Positions 1 to 15,599 of a stretch of DNA of 64,000 nucleotides are shown piece by piece. Origin of the DNA: Talinum fruticosum (taxonomy: Eukaryota > Streptophyta > Magnoliopsida > Caryophyllales > Talinaceae); the NCBI GenBank assembly GCA_021018815.1, contig JAITYX010000074.1, positions 2,728,001 to 2,792,000 of the forward strand. The letters are read 5' to 3'. Every line of letters starts with the position of its first letter. The first letter of the stretch is position 1. The notes below the pieces were generated by a model, which saw only the letters and a list, made by a program, of their open reading frames with translations, had not been told where the DNA came from and ran no database searches. A program made the position numbers and the translations under genes.

Positions 1-189
1 ACCAAACAATGGTGAGTTATTGCATAATTTCATAAAATCAATCTTTGTGTGATATAATATATTCAACCTCGAAGAAAAATTTCACCTCAATCAAGCCATA
101 TAAAATTCCATGATTCTTAAACTAACTATAATTTTGTATTTGGTCTCAAATTTCCTCCGAATACGGCTCATATTTCTTAGTTTGTCCAT

Positions 190-545
190 TCTATCGATTA
201 ATACAGACATAACAAGGTCATCATTGAGGCTCTTCAAGGCACTATCAAACCACCGTGGCAGATTGATTTTATCATCAAAGACATCATTCGATTGATGTCT
301 TATTTTAGGAGTTACTCTTTTAAGCATATATTTAGAGAACTAATTGTGCAGGTGACTGGTTAGCACATCGGGGCACAAAGTTTCGGTGCCGTCCTCTTGG
401 GGATATTGCCCATCCCATTCCCTCTCATTGATTTTGGCAAATGACACCCTAGGTAGAACCCTTGTGAGAAGGGCTACCTAGCGGTCTGCCATGTTATTCC
501 TCTTTACCCATTCACCATAAAAAATAATAATAAAATATATATATA
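190..545 (+). mobile_element. 3' remnant of an L1-type LINE with RNase H domain
   Basis: Frame-shifted translation of about 205-400 gives a degraded RNase H segment: a stretch reading PPWQIDFIIKDII, then HIFREANCAGDWLAHRG once a one-base shift is allowed. It resembles the RNase H domain at 58.9-59.1 kb in this window, and both copies end with a similar tail (TLVRRA here, TLVRRI there). An A-rich and (AT)n tail follows at about 518-554. RNase H domains at the C-terminus of plant L1 elements are known. The fragment lies upstream of the last exon of the short-chain dehydrogenase gene, presumably in an intron. It is broken and not a functional gene. Confidence 0.7.
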
Positions 546-998
546 TATATATATAAGGATTGAGATGTCGGTCCGCCAAATGCCAACTTATTAGGATTCA
601 TTTTTGCAATAGTTTTACGAGTGATTATAGGTGTTTCGTAAAACAAAGATAATTCTTTAGTGTCCTGCTTCAATCTATATTAATATATAATTTAAAATGA
701 CCGCATTTTTAATAATTATATTAATTATCTATTATAAAGTTGAAGTATTGATCGGCATACCAATGAGAATAAAATTTCCTCCGAATATGCATATTTTTTA
801 TAATTATAAAAAATTATATAAAAAAAGGACATTACACAATTTTTAAGTTGTAACATCATTACACTATCTAATCAAATTATTTTTTAATATAGTTTTTTAG
901 TCGAGACATCGTAATTAAGTTGTGTTTTGTAACAAGAAGCATATCATTTTGCGTAGCTTTATATGTGTGAAAATTAATTTTGACATTTGTTATCTCAG

Positions 999-1148
999 AG
1001 AGATGCAGTTCTAGAAACAACTTGTCTTAAAAGGGCTGGGACAACAAACGAAATAGCAGCAGCAGCTGTTTTCTTGGCTTCTGATGATGCATCGTACATC
1101 ACTGGAGAAACTCTAGTCATTGCCGGAGGCCTTCATTGCAGACTCTAA
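999..1148 (+). CDS. Last exon of a peroxisomal short-chain dehydrogenase/reductase (IBR1-like), partial
   Basis: This is the terminal exon (49 codons plus TAA at 1146-1148) of a classical short-chain dehydrogenase/reductase. It begins after an acceptor at 997-998 and is open in phase 0. The translation shows the family's C-terminal signature: [20 protein letters not shown], then [14 protein letters not shown], which covers the last helix and the final strand of the Rossmann fold. It ends in Cys-Arg-Leu, which fits the peroxisomal PTS1 consensus ([SAC]-[KRH]-L). Plant IBR1/SDRa, a peroxisomal SDR involved in indole-3-butyric acid metabolism, and DHRS4-like proteins end in a similar way, so this identity is likely but inferred. 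Earlier exons, with the cofactor-binding and YxxxK motifs, lie left of the window or are lost; none was found in 1-998. Confidence 0.82.
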   Translation, partial: RDAVLETTCLKRAGTTNEIAAAAVFLASDDASYITGETLVIAGGLHCRL

Positions 1149-4200
<3,052 letters not shown>

Positions 4201-4242
4201 TTTATTATAATAGCGGATCTAACTATGAGTTCATTCATTTGT

Positions 4243-4675
4243 TTCATACCAAGTGGGTGTTGGCCTATCGGCAAATACTTTACATTTTCATTCTTTCCAT
4301 CGGGGTTTGAATCGAGAGCAAACAATTTCCTTTCAAATTGTGCAATGAAATTAATGTGTGTTATGGGTTTGAGCTTTAAGCCCTAAATTTAGTATCCCTA
4401 TTCCTCCCTAAACGTTCAAACCCAATTGAAATTACACCTCAAATAGGGGTCAAATGTTCAAGCCCTATCTTAGAGGGTAAATCCAATTGGGCTTACAAGC
4501 CCGAGAGGAAGGGGTAAGAATATCAAAATCAGGCTCAAAACCCAAATTCACATACATCACAACTTCTTTGCACACCTAACAAGAAAATTGTTTTCACTAA
4601 TATTCGAACCCCGATGGAGAGGATGGAAGTGTAGAGTGTTTAATACTAAGATAACACTCACTTAATACATGACGC
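4243..4675. mobile_element. Fold-back (MITE-like) element
   Basis: Two inverted arms surround a short centre. The left arm (about 4243-4400) contains CCATCGGGGTTTGAAT and the right arm (about 4500-4675) contains ATTCGAACCCCGATGG. The outer ends (GTGGGTGTT on the left, AACACTCAC on the right) and an inner part (GGGTTTGAGC against GCTCAAAACCC) also pair. There is no coding capacity. The superfamily is not determined, and no target duplication was identified with confidence. Confidence 0.7.
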
Positions 4676-4699
4676 AGATGGTTGTTCGGTCACTTTTAA

Positions 4700-6030
4700 G
4701 GGAATTGTATCTTACCCTCCAGCTTTAAATGTTGAAAAGGTTTAAATTCCTCCATATTTGGGAAAATTTGAGGGTAGGCAACTAGGTCCCTCGTAGGTAT
4801 GGTGTTTGACGTCCAGCCTCCATTGGGCTTGGATCAACATCTACGTCTCCCCACCTGACCCATTCCTAGATCGTTGATGTATGGGAACCCAATTTATAAC
4901 TAAATCTTACCTATTCAAAGGGGAGGGGATAAAACAGGAAGAACGAAAGAAAAAGGCATCCGAATTGTGAAAATTTAGGGCTGGTAAAATTTCACCTGAT
5001 TCGATTATTTGAATTTGTTCGCTATAAAAAAATCGAGTTCGATCAAATTTTTTTGTACGAATTTATCCAATGACCGATTTATCCAAAATAATTTTAAACT
5101 GAACCAAAATTTTACCAGCACTATACAAATCCAAACTGCTTTGATATCTTCTCATACGTTTGCAAGTAATGAATTACAACCTTGTTCAGTCACTAAGAAA
5201 AAGGTCACTTTTATTCCATGGACAAATTAATTTCATTGTCCATTAGTGAGACAATAATACATCATAGACGGGACATAGCATTGTATTAGGTGCACGTCCT
5301 ACTAGCTAACGTCAAAGAGAATTCTCCACAAGGAAATTTGAAAATTCACCATATGATATTTGTTTTTCCTTGAGGAAGTTAACAGTAATCATACACGCCA
5401 AACATATTGATTCAATATTTCCAAAGACAAGCTATTTGAACTTCTTTAGGTACATATCAGCATCCAATAAACTGAATATATTTTTTTTATATGTGAGATC
5501 TCTATCTCGGAGTGGTCCATGGACCGTAACATGTTCCGTATATGGGGTAATACTAAATCCTAGGACCATCAACCAACGCACACCTTCCTAACACAAAGAT
5601 AGAAAAATGCTCCTACCTAGGATCAAACCGAGTTAGGGAGGGTGACTGACGGAGGAGGTGATCATCACACCATCATCTCTTCGGTTTAAGTACTTCAACA
5701 CTTGTTGAGACAATTCTTGTAATTTTTATATATCTCTTTTCACTCAATTCACAAAAAGTAGCCGTGAAGTCTCTCTCTGACGCACACACACATAGGCACG
5801 CACACAACCCCATTAGGAACTTTTTGGTGAAAAAATTCATGACCAAACAAAATGAACAAACGATTGAACCCTGACCATCAAAAGACGGAAGCTATTATAG
5901 TGCCAGTTTCTTTACAGAAAACAGGCGGTGGGCAAAGGCAAGGGGTTTAACAGCGGAACTATATTACAGTAGCAAGAACCTGCCTTTGATTCATTTATAC
6001 AATTTAATTCTAACGTCATTCTCTCATGTA
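4700..6030. other. Intergenic DNA downstream of PTOX
   Basis: No gene recognised. Around 4975-5110 lies a short AT-rich repeat (AAATTTCACCTGATTCGATT) that reappears in diverged form near 39805-40040 and near 52450-52700. It is probably a dispersed MITE-like family. The 3' UTR of the PTOX gene should occupy the last few hundred bases before 6031. Confidence 0.5.
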
Positions 6031-9000
6031 TTACTGATTTTTTACTGGAGTTGTAACTGATTTCTTTAAACAATCCACTATACCTTCACAATCTTGAGGT
6101 AGACCACAGCCCGACTCGTCATCGCCCTCTAAAGACGAGTGAGGCGAGCGAAGGTTCCCGTGAGTCTGACAAGCTCTCATTGTCTTGCAGTGCTCAGCTT
6201 CATCGTCTCTGACATTCAGAAACACGTCGTACAAGTTTTCTGCAGCAAATGGCAATAATTAGACTATATTTTCAATGGGAATCTTGCAAGATTTACAATC
6301 ATGGGTACAGATTGCAGCAAGAAACATTAAACAGTTGATCGCTGGTTTTTACAATAGTTGATAGATGAGTTTAAAAATAAAAAGGAAGGCATTAACAGAA
6401 AACGTAGCACTGCTAAAGGAAAATGGACTTGAAAAAAGAAAGAACAAGGAACAATTTCTGGAACTATTCTCAGGCACAACTTCGGCACAACATTCAACGC
6501 AAAAGAGACACCTCATAAATGGTATAATAAATAACTACTTGTCTACCATATTACAATACAAGGTCTATGATATTACCCCTCATGAAGCTCCCATTAATGG
6601 TGGGGGTAGCCAGATAGGGCATTATATATGAACAGTCGTAACCTTGTAACAGAAATGAGCCTATTTCAGCTAGACCCTGACAGGAATTACACTGATCATC
6701 CTCTACCAACTTGCTCTATTTTATATACCAACCCACCCATCCCCCAACAAAAAAAAAAAAAACTCGCGCTCCATTTTGGATGTGAAAACAATCTTATATG
6801 CCTTGACCTTGCAGAAATTTAGCAAATTTTGTTATCATTCAAGGACAAATTTTGCTTTCTTTTGATCTGGAAACAGAGTATCAGTAATAAAGCAGAATGT
6901 AATGCCAATAAGATATAATCAACTTTTTCACGAGGTTGACAACTTAAAATAGCCTAAATGTCAAAGACTTCAGATTTAATAAAATAAAAAAATAGAAAAT
7001 CTAAAGCTCACCTATTTTTGGTCTACGGGTAGAAGGAACTCTGGAGGTTTGAAATTCATCTGCAAGTAAAACGACAACGGTCAATTAAGAAATTTGCAAA
7101 GATAAGTTGGAGGAAACTCCACCAAAAGCATCCAACTCACCAAATAAGTACAAGTCACCACCAGTGTAATATTTAACAGCAATTTCAGGAGGAGGCAGAT
7201 TCTTCAGTTCCTCTGTCAGGAATTTGAAGGAAATCAAAATTTCTTACTTTCAACCAATGATAAGTTTATATGATCACTAGGATTGAGAAACAATAAAATG
7301 AAATCTAAGTATGGCAAGATTATTAGTATAATCTCCACTCCCCAGCAAGAAAAAATATAAATGGCTGATGATCCACATAAGAGGGAAAAAATATGAAGAG
7401 CCTTGATACTCTCAGCCATCCTCCATGAAACACCGACCTAGTTAAGCCCTAAAAGCACATGCTCACCTCCTTGAGTCTTGAGAAACTTGTCATAAGTTTC
7501 ATAGGCATGATGTTCTACACATTCAGAAAAATGATCTGCACATTTAAAAAGATGGTACATTAAGATGCAGATATTATAATGTGTACCAAACTCTACTTTC
7601 AAGCATATTTAAGTAGTAAAACAAGTATCATTTATGATCAAATCATGCACACTTTAGAAGAAGCCAATTTCGGCAATTCTTCATCTTGGATTGTGATGGA
7701 CTAAAGCAAAATGCCTCCAATAATTGTTCTATACTTCCTGTCTACAGAGTAAGAGGCACTCCGCAATTCTGAAATCTAGAGTCTAAGGCAACTAGCCTCT
7801 ACAACTTTGGGTAAGACTGCTAACCCCCCCGGCCCCTCTCTCTCAAGGTATGGATTTAAAGCAACATATCAATTTGAGATAGGTGACAACATTCTTCAAT
7901 GTCCAGGAATGTTAGCAGAATTGTGGCTAAGAGGTAACTCATTACCACCACCCTCAACAAGAACCATCAAGAAGTTGTATATTAATTAAATAGAAAGAAT
8001 AAAAGCAATAAGCATTCACCACTTACAAGCCATTCTTGGACTGATTGCATACATGAAAACATTCATGAAATAATAAAGGACAGCAATATGCTGAGCAAGG
8101 AAGCGGTCAAACCACCAAGCATTTCCGCCCAATTCCTGCAATAAACACCAGAATTCTAGTAAGAAAAGGATTTACCAAGCATATGGAACTTTAAAGATTA
8201 TCAGCCCACCACTGTGTTGGCACAGCCACTACAATAGATACCAGAAATTGATCTGACATTCTGATTTCATAAATGCTCAACAAGTTACCTGACCTAGTCG
8301 CTCTACCTAGTTTCTGACTCTCTGCGGCTTACCTATAACTTTAAGAAGGCTAGCAAATATACTAGTACAACTAAATGGATACCCAAGTGAGAGCATTGAC
8401 GACAACACACACAAAGAGCTGACCCACATAAGCTTTATGAATACAAATTCAATTTGGCCAGAAAGTGTGTACCAACTATCAGATATCTCATCCATGGAAC
8501 CCAGATTTCTCAGAAAAATAAGTCTAACAGAAAATATAGATCAGGCCATGTATTACAACGATATCCCCGGCAGCAATTGGTCGGAAACTTTCTTCAAGAA
8601 TCTATATAAAATAAACTTAAATGCACCCCCATAAAAACTCACTGGTATTATTGGATTCTAGGGAACTCAAAAGTGGCCCTTCATGGTATGAAGTTTCTAG
8701 ATGCACCACTACAAGCCATTTACACAGTTCCTTTATGTGAGAAGACCAAGTAGTTAAGATGAAACAGAAAAGACAACTGCTCAATGTCAAGAAAAAGGAG
8801 ACAAGATTGCTGACAACAAAGAAGCAAGAAGTAGAACTTGTCTACCTATTTGCAGGCAAATCTACAGCACATAATGATACGTCCATGGCTATGGTTGTCT
8901 CACTTACATGTATACCTAGATTCCAGACTGGCAGAATAACATATCTCAAACGTGCCAATAAGCAGAGTAGCAGACTGTACGGAACCACAAAGCATAGAGG

Positions 9001-12000
9001 TTGCATATGGGTAAGCAAATATGAATACAAGATTTTCATAAAGAACCTACCTCCATGATTAGAAGATGGTGCATCTCATTCCAGCTCTCAGCAAAATGAA
9101 CTTTCAAGTAATCAGATTGTCTCCACCAACCGAAGCTCTCATACAAATGTAGGACAGATATAAATGCTGCCAACAGCATATTCAAGTATAACATCAACAA
9201 GGTGCAGCAGAAGCTCACAATATTTTAGAGTTTGTTGTAGGAATAGACTATGAACTTTGTTTAAACCTAAAAAGAAAAAGGCACAAAGTGGACATTCTTT
9301 TCTTGGAAGGGTAAAGAAGTATGATGTTAAAATTTTTTAAAAAATGAACAAACAATAGCTCCAACTCATGTTGAGGTTCACCGTGTCATTTTGGAAGAAC
9401 CGCCTCAAAAGAGAACCCCGAAACTAGCATAGAATAAAGAGACACAGTGCAGCACTCAGGCTGAGAAGTTCATTCGGTGGTTTTGTTCCTGTGTACCCTC
9501 TGCTTAATTCGTGTGTGGATGCTTTCATATGTTTTTGGGTGCTTTCTGAAGCATGTTACCTCACGATGGATATAATTCATATAAGACCTTAAATTTTAGT
9601 ATCAATTCCTCTTATGTTGACTCAAGCGGATCAACTTCAGCATATGGCAGTGATTCTCAAGTGACATTTTCTCACTTATCTTCTAGCTTCCAAAAGCAAC
9701 TTATTTGCAGGTTGCAGACCCCACAGAAATGCAATTATGGTATTTTATGGAATGTAGAGTCCCCAAAATGTTTTGGGTGGAAGAATACACGATAATGGTT
9801 CAGCAGAGAAATTAGAACTCACCAAAATAAGGAACTCTAGCAACGGTTTCCAGGACATAGAACCTTGCATAGTGTCGGTCACGATAGAAAGTATCAAGTA
9901 TCTTTATCACTGAATCCTGGAATAATTAGTGAATTCAAGTTATAAATTATTCGAACCTGTATCTACTCCAAATGTTTATTAAAGTATACCTCACTGAAAC
10001 AACCAATACAAGAAGGAATCACACATCCCCAGATCCCGTTCTTTCATGGAAAACAAATGAACAGAATTTAAACTCATCGTCTTAATTTTTAAAATATGCC
10101 CTGGATGCAATTGGTCAAAAGCTCCATGATAAAGCAGAATGGTACAAAAGTAGCCTTCTGGCCTCCAATTCTTCAAATCAGAGTCGCATTAAGACTAGCA
10201 TTAAGCACACATACTTAAAGGACTTGATGCAAACGCAAATCAAATACAAATAGTACATTGATAATTACATTGCTCTGCATTATTGATGTGATCATACATA
10301 GTATCTAGCAGGACATTCAGTAGTTCTAGAACAGGATGGGGGGTTTGTGGGGGAGACAAAAAAGAGGAATCATATTTGGCATTCAGTATGTCATCCATCC
10401 ATTGTTATCACACCCCCCTTGGCGGAGCGTTCGAAAGTATAATTCGAAAATATTGGAGAAAACATCAGAATATGGCACACACAGCCAGTACAGAATATGG
10501 ATGCTTCACATAAGATAAACAGAGACTCTTAACCGGCAAGGTAGGAACATAAACACGGACGAGTAGAACTTAAAAAATTTCCCATTTGTCACACAGAAGG
10601 AAGAATAAGCTTAGGTTCAAGCTTTTATACATGTTTTCCAGGTGGAGGGAGAGGGAATCAAAGAACAACCTAAGGTGGGACTAGTATTGTTCTATACCCC
10701 ATACACACAGAGTGTACGCCATCAGAACATTGGCATGAAGGAATGATTTTCCACCATCTTATAAACAGTACCACCAACCACTACTAATACCACTAAACCA
10801 CCTTATCAACCAGCAATTCCCCACTGAAGACCGTCTGGCTTCTACCATTATTTCTATTCCAATGTAACAAATGAAGCTTAAGTTTTCACTCAGACCACAA
10901 TTACCAACTTTATGGGGGCCATTATAATTCTATGAGTGCCTATCGGCAAGATGCCAAGTATTAAAAGATAAAACCTGCATAGCTAGTCGCTCATTCCTCA
11001 TGAAACAGCCAAAAATGTTGAAAATGTTTGACAAGAAAAACATAGTGGTCTGTTCAACCATTCATTTACGTTTCAACTACCATCAAGTACTTACTTTTTA
11101 TCTGGGAAAGCACAGACTATACAACAATCAAATATGCATTATATACGGGCATATACTATGGTATATGACAGTTGATCATAGGAAAACTATGATCTGATTT
11201 GCAATATCTATAAAGCAGATACTCAATCAACAGTATGGTTGACCATAAGTAAGCCACAAAAGGCCACAAGGACTATCCGACCAATATTTGACATATTTGT
11301 GGCCATATACATATGCAGAGCATGATAAACCATACAACTAAACTATGGCTAACCATAAAGACTAGTGAACCAGTAAATTCATCATCAAACACGATTAAAA
11401 TTGCCTGGATATTGAGATGAATGTTACATAAATGTACTATGAAAATCAATAACAATCCTTCCGAGATTATATGCGTAAAGCACATGATCAACCGGGTTAA
11501 CAAATCAACAGGTGCAACCAATAATTTCATTTGAGTAAAATTCTGATCAGATGGCGACACCAACAAAAGTGAGAATTATACCGTGAGAAAGATATTTATA
11601 GACTGCTCAAGCTTGATGACCCAGCTCTCAGAAGCACTGGATGCCGAATCTCCCGACGACCCTGCCTCATTCCTTTCCTCTTCGCCATCTTTTAAAGTAT
11701 TCGGTTGAAACGACTCCTCGACAACAACTTTCTCTTCCTCATCTTGCAAAATCGTTGCCTGAACACGAAAAGATTTGCTGCAAACATCGAAACGACTAAA
11801 ACGCTTATCCAAAATAGAGTCTATACCGAAATTGAATCAAACAAGCAGAATAATCACAGATTCACATATCAAGTTAAAGATGATGATGAATTCATCGAGT
11901 TTACCTGGAGATCAATCCAGGAAAGGACCGAGTTCCGTTGAAGGAGGAGGAGGAGAGAGAATCGAAGCCTCGTAAAGAGATTAAGGAGCTGAAAGTGACT

Positions 12001-12095
12001 GAATTTGAATTTCGACGAATTCGTGATGCTTTTCCATTTCTCGCAGCTGAAACCGCCAGCACCGGTTGATGAGGAGAGGAGAGAGAAGTCACCAT
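6031..12095 (-). CDS. PTOX: Plastid terminal oxidase (PTOX / IMMUTANS / AOX4), complete, 9 exons
   Basis: Plastoquinol:oxygen oxidoreductase of the thylakoid, needed for carotenoid desaturation and chlororespiration. Exons on the minus strand: 12095-11905, 11777-11582, 9916-9823, 9166-9051, 8135-8027, 7535-7467, 7212-7141, 7059-7012 and 6239-6031. All introns are GT-AG and the phases join to 367 aa plus stop. Residues 1 to about 65 are a Ser/Arg-rich plastid transit peptide. The six di-iron ligands are E152, E191/H194 (NEMHH), E243 and E312/H315 (DDEAEH); their spacings (39, 52, 69) equal those recalled for Arabidopsis IMMUTANS. Exon 8 encodes exactly 16 residues, matching the PTOX-specific exon-8 domain reported as needed for activity. 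The start at 12095 was chosen because it opens the transit peptide. An in-frame ATG at 12251 would add 52 residues made largely of Glu/Arg microsatellite and is unlikely. Intron 2 is long (1665 bp). Confidence 0.97.
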
Positions 12096-12119
12096 TCTCT
12101 CTCTTCCTTCGAGATTCTT

Positions 12120-12131
12120 CCAGAAGGAGTA

Positions 12132-12165
<34 letters not shown>

Positions 12166-12205
12166 TGTTCTTCTTCTTCTTCTGCTTCTTCTTCTTCTTC
12201 GTCCG
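12120..12205. repeat. (CT)n / (CTT)n microsatellites in the PTOX 5' leader
   Basis: The plus strand shows CT repeats (about 12131-12164) followed by CTT repeats (about 12166-12203), so the PTOX 5' UTR carries GAA and GA repeats. In the PTOX frame these would encode poly-Glu and Arg-Glu runs if translation began at the upstream ATG. Confidence 0.95.
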
Positions 12206-12270
12206 TACTCAATTGTGTTTGATTTGACGAATAAATAGGAGGGGAAAGCAAATGGGATTTTTCCTGATTT

Positions 12271-12277
12271 TTTTATA
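12271..12277 (-). promoter_or_regulatory. Possible TATA box of PTOX
   Basis: Minus-strand TATAAAA about 175 bases upstream of the chosen ATG, followed by the purine-rich repeat leader. Position and motif suit a TATA box. No transcript evidence is available. Confidence 0.4.
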
Positions 12278-12652
12278 GTTGGCGTTCCCAAACAAAATGC
12301 ATGATTTTTCACTAACAACCTAAACGCGTCGTTTTGGTGAACGGAACAAAGCCAAAGACGGAAGGTGATGTGGTTGGTGTTGGGGCGGCGACCGGTTAGT
12401 TGTCAGCGGTACGGTGGGCGTTGGACCCCTTGAAAATCAATCAATCGCAAATTCAAGGCTCACAAACAATGAGGTTTTTCTCTACCTTTGGCTGGGCACT
12501 ACTTTTTTTCCCCCAAAATTTACAGATTTTTTGTGTATTTGAATGTTCGATGGCTTAGTTAAGTCTTGTCAATTCATATCTTGTTTATTTCACAATGATA
12601 TTGATTAGCAAGACTTGGATTTTGGAGTTTGATTGGAGCAGCAATGGCCGAT

Positions 12653-12658
12653 CACGTG
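12653..12658. promoter_or_regulatory. G-box (CACGTG) upstream of PTOX
   Basis: Palindromic CACGTG in the context TCACGTGGC, about 560 bases upstream of the PTOX start. G-boxes bind bZIP and bHLH factors (HY5, PIFs, ABFs) in many light-regulated plastid genes. A role here is inferred from position only. Confidence 0.35.
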
Positions 12659-12659
12659 G

Positions 12660-13300
12660 CATTGGATTTGGATAAAGAGGGTTTTTAAGTAGATAATATG
12701 ATTTTACATTCATGTCATTGTCTCTTTGTTTTCTTTTTTTCTTTTTGTTGGGCTAAAATAGTAAACAACCTTAATATTAACGCGAATTATCTTCTACAAA
12801 ATAGGCATAGGAAATGATATAATTGAATTCTCTGCAACAACTTTCTATGTGAAAAAGGATAATATTATCCATATAAAATATATTTAATACATCTATAATT
12901 TTAAAGAATAATATACTTGAAATAACGGTAGTAAATGCTTCTTAGGTACTTGAAATAAGCCAATGACGTGACCAAAAAAGGAAGGGAATATTACAATTAA
13001 ATCCTCTCTTTAGATGACTATTTTACGGTTAAAATATTAGAGAATATTTAAAGATTCTATGATTAACTAAGAGTATGAAATTCACTACCAATGATTTTCC
13101 GTTTGAGAATTCAATGAAATAACTGGGGATCATGAAGCACTCGTAAGTAGATGCGAAATGCATGTGAATAAATTTTAATTGGAGAGTGTTTATATTGTAC
13201 TCCCACACTTTTTCCTCCATCAATAAATGTAAGTAGTAAGAAAAATAAAAATTCATAGAAGCTAGAGAATAATAAATTAATTAATATATTTGAGATATTT
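12660..13300. other. AT-rich intergenic DNA
   Basis: No gene, RNA or clear repeat boundary seen between the PTOX promoter region and the inverted-end element starting near 13304. Confidence 0.5.
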
Positions 13301-13470
13301 GATTCTATTCAAACTTACATACAAAACGCACATAAACATAAATATTAAATAGAAACAAACATAAACAAACATAAAAAGAATAGAAACGAACATAAAAGAG
13401 TATAAATGAACAAAAACGAATACAAACAAACATAAACAAATAGAAATGAGTTGTTATATATGCATAAAAT

Positions 13471-14462
13471 CAGTGGCGGATCCAGGAATTTAAGGAAGTG
13501 GGGTCGAAATAAATTAAATCATAGTGTACACAATACAAAAGTTACCATCTATTTTTAAAATCAATATTAGATAACGATAACATTACATCTAATGCAATTG
13601 TCTTCGTCGAATCCTCATATTTTGAAAGCCCTCCATGATATCATCGGTAGATATACTTTCGGACAAATCATACTCAAAATAAGAAATAACAAGTATCATT
13701 CAAAAAATTTGACCTATAATACGAATTTATCAACAAAAATCAAACATATACCGTGAAATTTGTCTAAACAATGAATGAAGTGAAACTAAAAAATCAATGA
13801 AATCACATAAATTAAGAATAAAATCAAAGAAATTAAACCTAATATCGCACAAATTAAATCTTAAATTGATATATAATGAAAAATTTTAGAAGTTAAAACT
13901 TACGGATCCGAAGGGAAAGAGAGAGTTTAGTGCGGGAGAGGAGAGACAGAGGCTGGAAGTGCCGGGGCGGCTTGTTTGGGGCCGGCGCCAGCAACCAATA
14001 GCCGTGCCCGTGTCGTGTCTGTGCCACCATGGTGTGGTGGGTTGGGAGAGAGAGAGTGCGGGAGAGGGCCGCCGCATAGAGTACAACCGCGAGAGAGGGC
14101 GCCGGACGTTGGCGTGGGCTGCGGCAGCGGTGCCGGCGACGACTCGTTTTGTGGGCGGCGGCCACTGGCCGTGGTGGTGGGGAGCAGAGGCGGAGCAATT
14201 GCGTAGAGGCAAAGAGCAAGCAAGAGAAATCTGGTGTACCTGAAAAAAAATAACCAAGGGGAAAAAAATTAAAAGGGAAGCGAATTTGAAAAAGAAAAAA
14301 TAACCAAGCAAAAATATTCAAACACTAGACCTCTTCTTCAAATTATATAACCTTACCAACTCATCTAATTGCATTTGTTAATTACTTTTCTCTATATAAA
14401 AATTTTATTTTTTTGGAAGGAGGGTCGGTTGACCCCACTGACCCCCTTGGTTCCGCCAAGTG
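13471..14462 (-). mobile_element. Non-autonomous hAT element, 992 bp
   Basis: Bounded by an 8-bp target duplication CATAAAAT (13463-13470 and 14463-14470), the hAT hallmark. The ends are CAGTGGCGGATCCAGG and, inverted, CACTTGGCGGAACCAAGG. On the minus strand the far end holds a degraded piece (STDDIMEGFQNMRIRRRQ) that could be the C-terminal tail of a hAT transposase, but it has no catalytic region. A GC-rich island (about 13940-14200) lies between. Related GC-rich sequence and flanks occur at 20.7-21.2 kb. The ORFs through the GC-rich island are composition artefacts. Confidence 0.85.
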
Positions 14463-15214
14463 CATAAAATCGAAACGAACGAACATAAAAGAACATAAAC
14501 GAATATAAAAGAACATAAACGAACATAAAATATTAATAAATTCTATTTTTCGGGTAAAGTTAAACAAAAATCGTATTCTCAAATCGTAGACTAAATGTTT
14601 GTTATATTCTACGTACATTTGATGGTCTAATGATGACCATTACTACTCATCAAAGGCAAATAAATGAAATATTAAATTTCCTGAAGGTTAAGTACATATA
14701 AAAATATTTCCCTTTACGAAAGAAATGTTACTAGTTTTAACATCAACAAAATCCCAAATACGTTTTAGATAATTTTAAAGAAGGCAAAAAAAATTGAGTT
14801 CTAAAGTATGCTTTGCAAGCATGAGCCCCTAAACATTCAAACCCTCGAGTATAAGAGAATAGATGCATGACCTATGGAGTGATGCATTGCCCCATGGCAT
14901 GGGTTTACTCACAAACGATTGTCAAAAAAATCTGACCTAATAAAAAAAAAAAAAAAGGCTTAGCCCAAAAGCAAACCATGCAATACGTTATCTTATCATG
15001 CTAAGATCCAACAGCATGAAATGGACCGTATCAGCTAAGCTTTTGGTTGGGGTAAATTTTTTTATCCATTTTTTCAATTTTAAATGAATTTTTTTATTAC
15101 TATTGAAATATTTCGTAACAAAAATATATGATTAAAATAAGAAGTGAATGGAATTTTGGAAAAGATTACAATAGATTGGAATGACTAATTGGACATTAAT
15201 AATTTCATTTTGGG

Positions 15215-15530
15215 TATTGAACGTTAGTAATCACACCTTTTAAATTGATCGACAATAATTCGACATTTGAAAATATTAACATCAATAATCCTGCCTTTTG
15301 AATTGAATGCCAATAACTTCACCTTTGGCTCCATTTATTTTCTTTTTGGGACTGCTATTGAGTAACGAAGCCTTAATTCTACAACAATAATGATATATGA
15401 GGTAATATATAGATGTAAAGCATTATGGATATTTATATAACCTCACACTTCATCGTTATTATTTAATAAGGTCTCTTTAGGGTCAAAAGGTGAGATTATT
15501 GGTTCCAATTTAAAAGATAAAATTATTGAA
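15215..15530. repeat. Small inverted repeat (MITE-like)
   Basis: Imperfect arms around a centre near 15415: AACAATAATGATATATGAGG pairs loosely with CCTCACACTTCATCGTTATT, and outer parts (TTCACCTTTGG against CAAAAGGTGAGA) pair as well. Non-coding. Confidence 0.45.
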
Positions 15531-15599
15531 ATCTACTAGTTCTAAATGGAAAAATTTGCTTATGCGTACACTCGGGTTTGATGTAATAATTTTTGGAAC

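Noticed and set aside
5765..5815. CA-rich tract considered as a structured RNA
   Set aside because: Only a short imperfect CACACA repeat, with no tRNA or snoRNA features. No tRNA or rRNA gene was found in the window.
11869..12318. 149-codon minus-strand ORF overlapping PTOX exon 1
   Set aside because: A shifted frame of the PTOX leader. The true frame gives the transit peptide and joins the later exons.
13886..14321. ORFs up to 142 codons on the minus strand
   Set aside because: They cross the GC-rich island inside a hAT element bounded by its own target duplication. Overlapping frames are open because of composition.
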